From UBA2336 sp965227265 (lineage in GTDB: Bacteria; Bacteroidota; Bacteroidia; Cytophagales; Cyclobacteriaceae): 64,000 nt of DNA. Positions 62,267 through 64,000 of the stretch are shown here, in pieces. Location: contig OZ245738.1 of assembly GCA_965227265.1 (NCBI GenBank), positions 2,790,001 through 2,854,000 of the forward strand, in the 5' to 3' direction. The notes beneath the pieces are model-generated. The model did not search any database. It saw only the letters and a list, made by a program, of their open reading frames with translations, and was not told the DNA's origin. The position numbers were made by a program, and so were the translations under genes. The number at the start of each line of letters is the position of its first letter. Within the stretch, counting starts at the first letter, position 1.

Positions 62267-63166
62267 ATGAAAGTAGTAAAAACAGTATTTCTTCTGGCCA
62301 TTTTAACGGCTTGTGGATCAGGTAATAAGACGGACGAACAGGCTATGCTCAATAGTCTTGATTCTGCAGGAGCAAAAGGTCCGCATATCTCGGAAAGTGT
62401 GATTGACGACCTCTTGCAGGAAATCCCGAGTCCGCTCGAAATCTCGGTTCTGCTAAAATCATCCGGCAAAAAATACAATTCGGAGTACCTCAATTCAACC
62501 GACAACATCGCCAAATACAATAATAACTTCCAGAAAGCGATGAATCTGGGTATTTACGGTACGGATTTAGGCTACACCAACATTTACGAGAAGAATACGG
62601 ACGGCATTAAATTTATGGGATCTATTAAGAGTCTGGCGGATGACCTGAACATTGGTCAGTTTTTCGACCTAGAAACAATTAGCCGATTGGCTACAAACAG
62701 CAAAAACCTTGATTCTTTGCTGCTGATCACCACCCAGAACTTTAACAACATCAACCATTACTTCCAAACGCAAAACCGCTCAAATCTCAGCGTGTTGTTG
62801 CTTACCGGTGGTTGGCTTGAAGCCATGCACATCACGTGCAGTGTGGCTGCAAGCGATCCGAAAAACAAGGAATTGAATGAGAAAATTGGGGAGCAAAAGA
62901 TCATTTTAGAGAAAATTGTGAAGCTTCTCTCCTTTTATAAGGATACCGATCAGCATATGGCATCGTTATTGTCTGACCTTGACGGCCTGAAGCAGGTTTA
63001 CGACAACGTGAACATTACGTATACATACAAAGAATCAACGTTTGAAGTAGTTGATGGAGTTATGGTGATCAAAGACAACAGCACCACAACGGTAGACATT
63101 ACACCTGAACAGGTTGCCGAAATCAAAAACATTACATCTTCCATCCGAACCAAAATCATTAGCTAA
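62267..63166 (+). CDS. Lipoprotein of unknown function
   Basis: 299 residues. Lipoprotein signal MKVVKTVFLLAILTAC (Cys16). The mature part is mostly helical (LDDLLQEI-type N-terminus, NNFQKAMNLGIYGTDLGYTNIYEKN, LADDLNIGQFFDLETISRLATNSKNLDSLLLITTQNF, and a long C-terminal helix). The pattern of an acidic helical lipoprotein with GTDLGY is seen in other Bacteroidota, but I cannot name a family. It has its own strong promoter and is followed 8 nt later by another exported gene. Confidence 0.7.
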   Translation: MKVVKTVFLLAILTACGSGNKTDEQAMLNSLDSAGAKGPHISESVIDDLLQEIPSPLEISVLLKSSGKKYNSEYLNSTDNIAKYNNNFQKAMNLGIYGTDLGYTNIYEKNTDGIKFMGSIKSLADDLNIGQFFDLETISRLATNSKNLDSLLLITTQNFNNINHYFQTQNRSNLSVLLLTGGWLEAMHITCSVAASDPKNKELNEKIGEQKIILEKIVKLLSFYKDTDQHMASLLSDLDGLKQVYDNVNITYTYKESTFEVVDGVMVIKDNSTTTVDITPEQVAEIKNITSSIRTKIIS

Positions 63167-63174
63167 AACCCCTT

Positions 63175-63600
63175 ATGAAAAAGCTGATCTTTTTTATTGC
63201 CATTATTTTCCTGCTGAATTCAGCTGATGCTACTGCACAGTGCAATTCAGAAAACCTAAGCACCCAGTGCATTCCCAAGCTCACAACAGGATTCAATTTC
63301 CTGAAGAGCTATAAGATTGACGGTGATGGCGGCTCGAAGGAAAAGGTTGAATATTCATATGTTTTCCTGAAAGGAACACAGTATATGATTAATATCTGCG
63401 CTCCAAGTCAGCCTACGGATGGGATTATCGTGAGCCTTTATGACCAAAACCGTAATAAGGTTGCCTCAAGCAAATTAAATGACCAATACATTTCCGCTAT
63501 CGCGTATCCATGCAATGCCACGGGTGTTTACTACATTCAATATACATTTGAGAAATCCTCTTCGTATTGTGGTGGAAGTGCATTAGGATTCAAACGCTAA
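63175..63600 (+). CDS. Small exported protein, possible beta-sandwich
   Basis: 141 residues with signal peptide MKKLIFFIAIIFLLNSADATAQ. The mature part has six cysteines or fewer (CNSENLSTQCIPK, NICAPSQP, AYPCNATG, SYCGGSALGFKR) and strand-like segments (KVEYSYVFLKGTQYMINICA, GIIVSLYDQNRNKVASSKL, GVYYIQYTFEKSS), reminiscent of a pre-peptidase C-terminal or jelly-roll domain. Paired with the upstream lipoprotein in an operon that ends in a terminator. Confidence 0.68.
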   Translation: MKKLIFFIAIIFLLNSADATAQCNSENLSTQCIPKLTTGFNFLKSYKIDGDGGSKEKVEYSYVFLKGTQYMINICAPSQPTDGIIVSLYDQNRNKVASSKLNDQYISAIAYPCNATGVYYIQYTFEKSSSYCGGSALGFKR

Positions 63601-63627
63601 TTATCAAAGTTTAAAAGTTTAATGAAG

Positions 63628-63649
63628 TCCCGCCCACGCGGGATTTTTT
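63628..63649 (+). terminator. Intrinsic terminator
   Basis: TCCCGC-ccac-GCGGGA followed by six T residues, 28 nt after the stop codon of the small exported gene. Confidence 0.88.
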
Positions 63650-63660
63650 ATTTCAATACC

Positions 63661-64000
63661 ATGCAGGAGCTACCGATTGAATTTAATTTTAAGGGCCGGT
63701 ATTTTAAACTGGGTGAGATCAATCCACAAACAAAATCTGTGTGGTTTGTTTTGCACGGCTATGGGCAATTAGCGCAATACTTCGTGCCTAAATTCAAAAG
63801 TCTTGTTGAGCATAACATTTGCGTGATTGCCCCGGAAGGACTTTCGCATTATTACCTGGAAGACGCTTCCTCGCGAAGCAAAAGCGGCAGTACCCGGGTA
63901 GGCGCGAGCTGGATGACCCGTGAAAACCGTCTTGCTGACATTGATAATTACTTAGCGTTTTTAAATTCTATTTTTGAACGTGAGATTGGTAACAACAAAA
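63661..64000 (+). CDS. Alpha/beta hydrolase, carboxylesterase/phospholipase-like (3' end outside window)
   Basis: The frame opens at ATG 63661 and runs off the window after 113 codons. The visible part shows FVLHGYGQLAQYFVPKFKSL (the HGYG oxyanion region) and NICVIAPEGLSHYYLEDASSRSKSGSTRVGASWMTRENRLADIDNYLAFL, the pattern of the serine esterase/phospholipase family. The nucleophile motif (GxSxG) and the rest of the triad would lie beyond base 64000. Cytosolic; no signal peptide. Confidence 0.8.
   Translation, partial: MQELPIEFNFKGRYFKLGEINPQTKSVWFVLHGYGQLAQYFVPKFKSLVEHNICVIAPEGLSHYYLEDASSRSKSGSTRVGASWMTRENRLADIDNYLAFLNSIFEREIGNNK

Overview
The window looks like a chromosomal stretch of a Bacteroidota bacterium, most likely of the order Cytophagales. 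Four very large secreted proteins end in the gliding-motility/type IX secretion (T9SS) C-terminal domain. There is also a PorP/SprF-type membrane protein, a type A T9SS sorting tail on a CotH protein, Bacteroidota-style -7 promoter boxes (TAnnTTTG), and many DUF families typical of the phylum. I see no rRNA, tRNA, CRISPR array, insertion sequence or prophage.

Layout. 0-14.4 kb: four consecutive giant adhesin-like genes. The first is cut by the window edge, with its signal peptide visible from base 1. The second contains five full copies and one partial copy of an exact 738-bp in-frame repeat. 14.4-23.4 kb: an NTF2-like secreted protein, an M28 peptidase lipoprotein, a cytochrome c/sorbosone-dehydrogenase-like lipoprotein in an operon with an FGE-DUF1080 fusion, two small genes, a DUF6090 protein and a Bcr/CflA exporter. 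23.5-31.6 kb: PorP/SprF-like protein, oligopeptidase B-like lipoprotein, pyrD, a beta-barrel, a DUF4136 protein, xerD, aroQ and a class V aminotransferase. 31.7-40.2 kb: an inorganic-carbon operon (SulP transporter, outer membrane porin-like protein, DabA, DabB) behind a terminator-like leader. 40.3-43 kb: CPA1 antiporter, TPR protein, MarC. 43-51.2 kb: lamin-tail lipoprotein, DUF4956, HlyD-like, TolC-like and CotH/LTD proteins in close order, then rnhA. 51.2-55.2 kb: small-gene region with a DoxX operon behind a 20-bp palindrome and three cassette-like inverted repeats around genes of unknown function. 55.2-64 kb: acyltransferase and saccharopine-dehydrogenase-like gene, cdd, a SiaB/SiaC pair next to a TerB-ABCG transporter, two exported unknowns and the start of an alpha/beta hydrolase.

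Main points of interest. (1) A palindrome, TCACAT-N4-ATGTGA, precedes three of the giant secreted proteins at constant spacing and also the PorP/SprF-like gene. In the three adhesin genes a second hairpin covers the translation start. This may be a shared cis-element for T9SS-related genes. (2) The LTD-DUF4956-HlyD-TolC-CotH block reads as one envelope system with no recognisable classical inner-membrane pump. (3) The SiaB-SiaC pair keeps the key Thr68 and sits beside an ABC transporter rather than a diguanylate cyclase. (4) A complete DAB bicarbonate-uptake operon combines with a SulP transporter and a putative attenuator. All functional statements are from reading motifs by eye; no database search was run.
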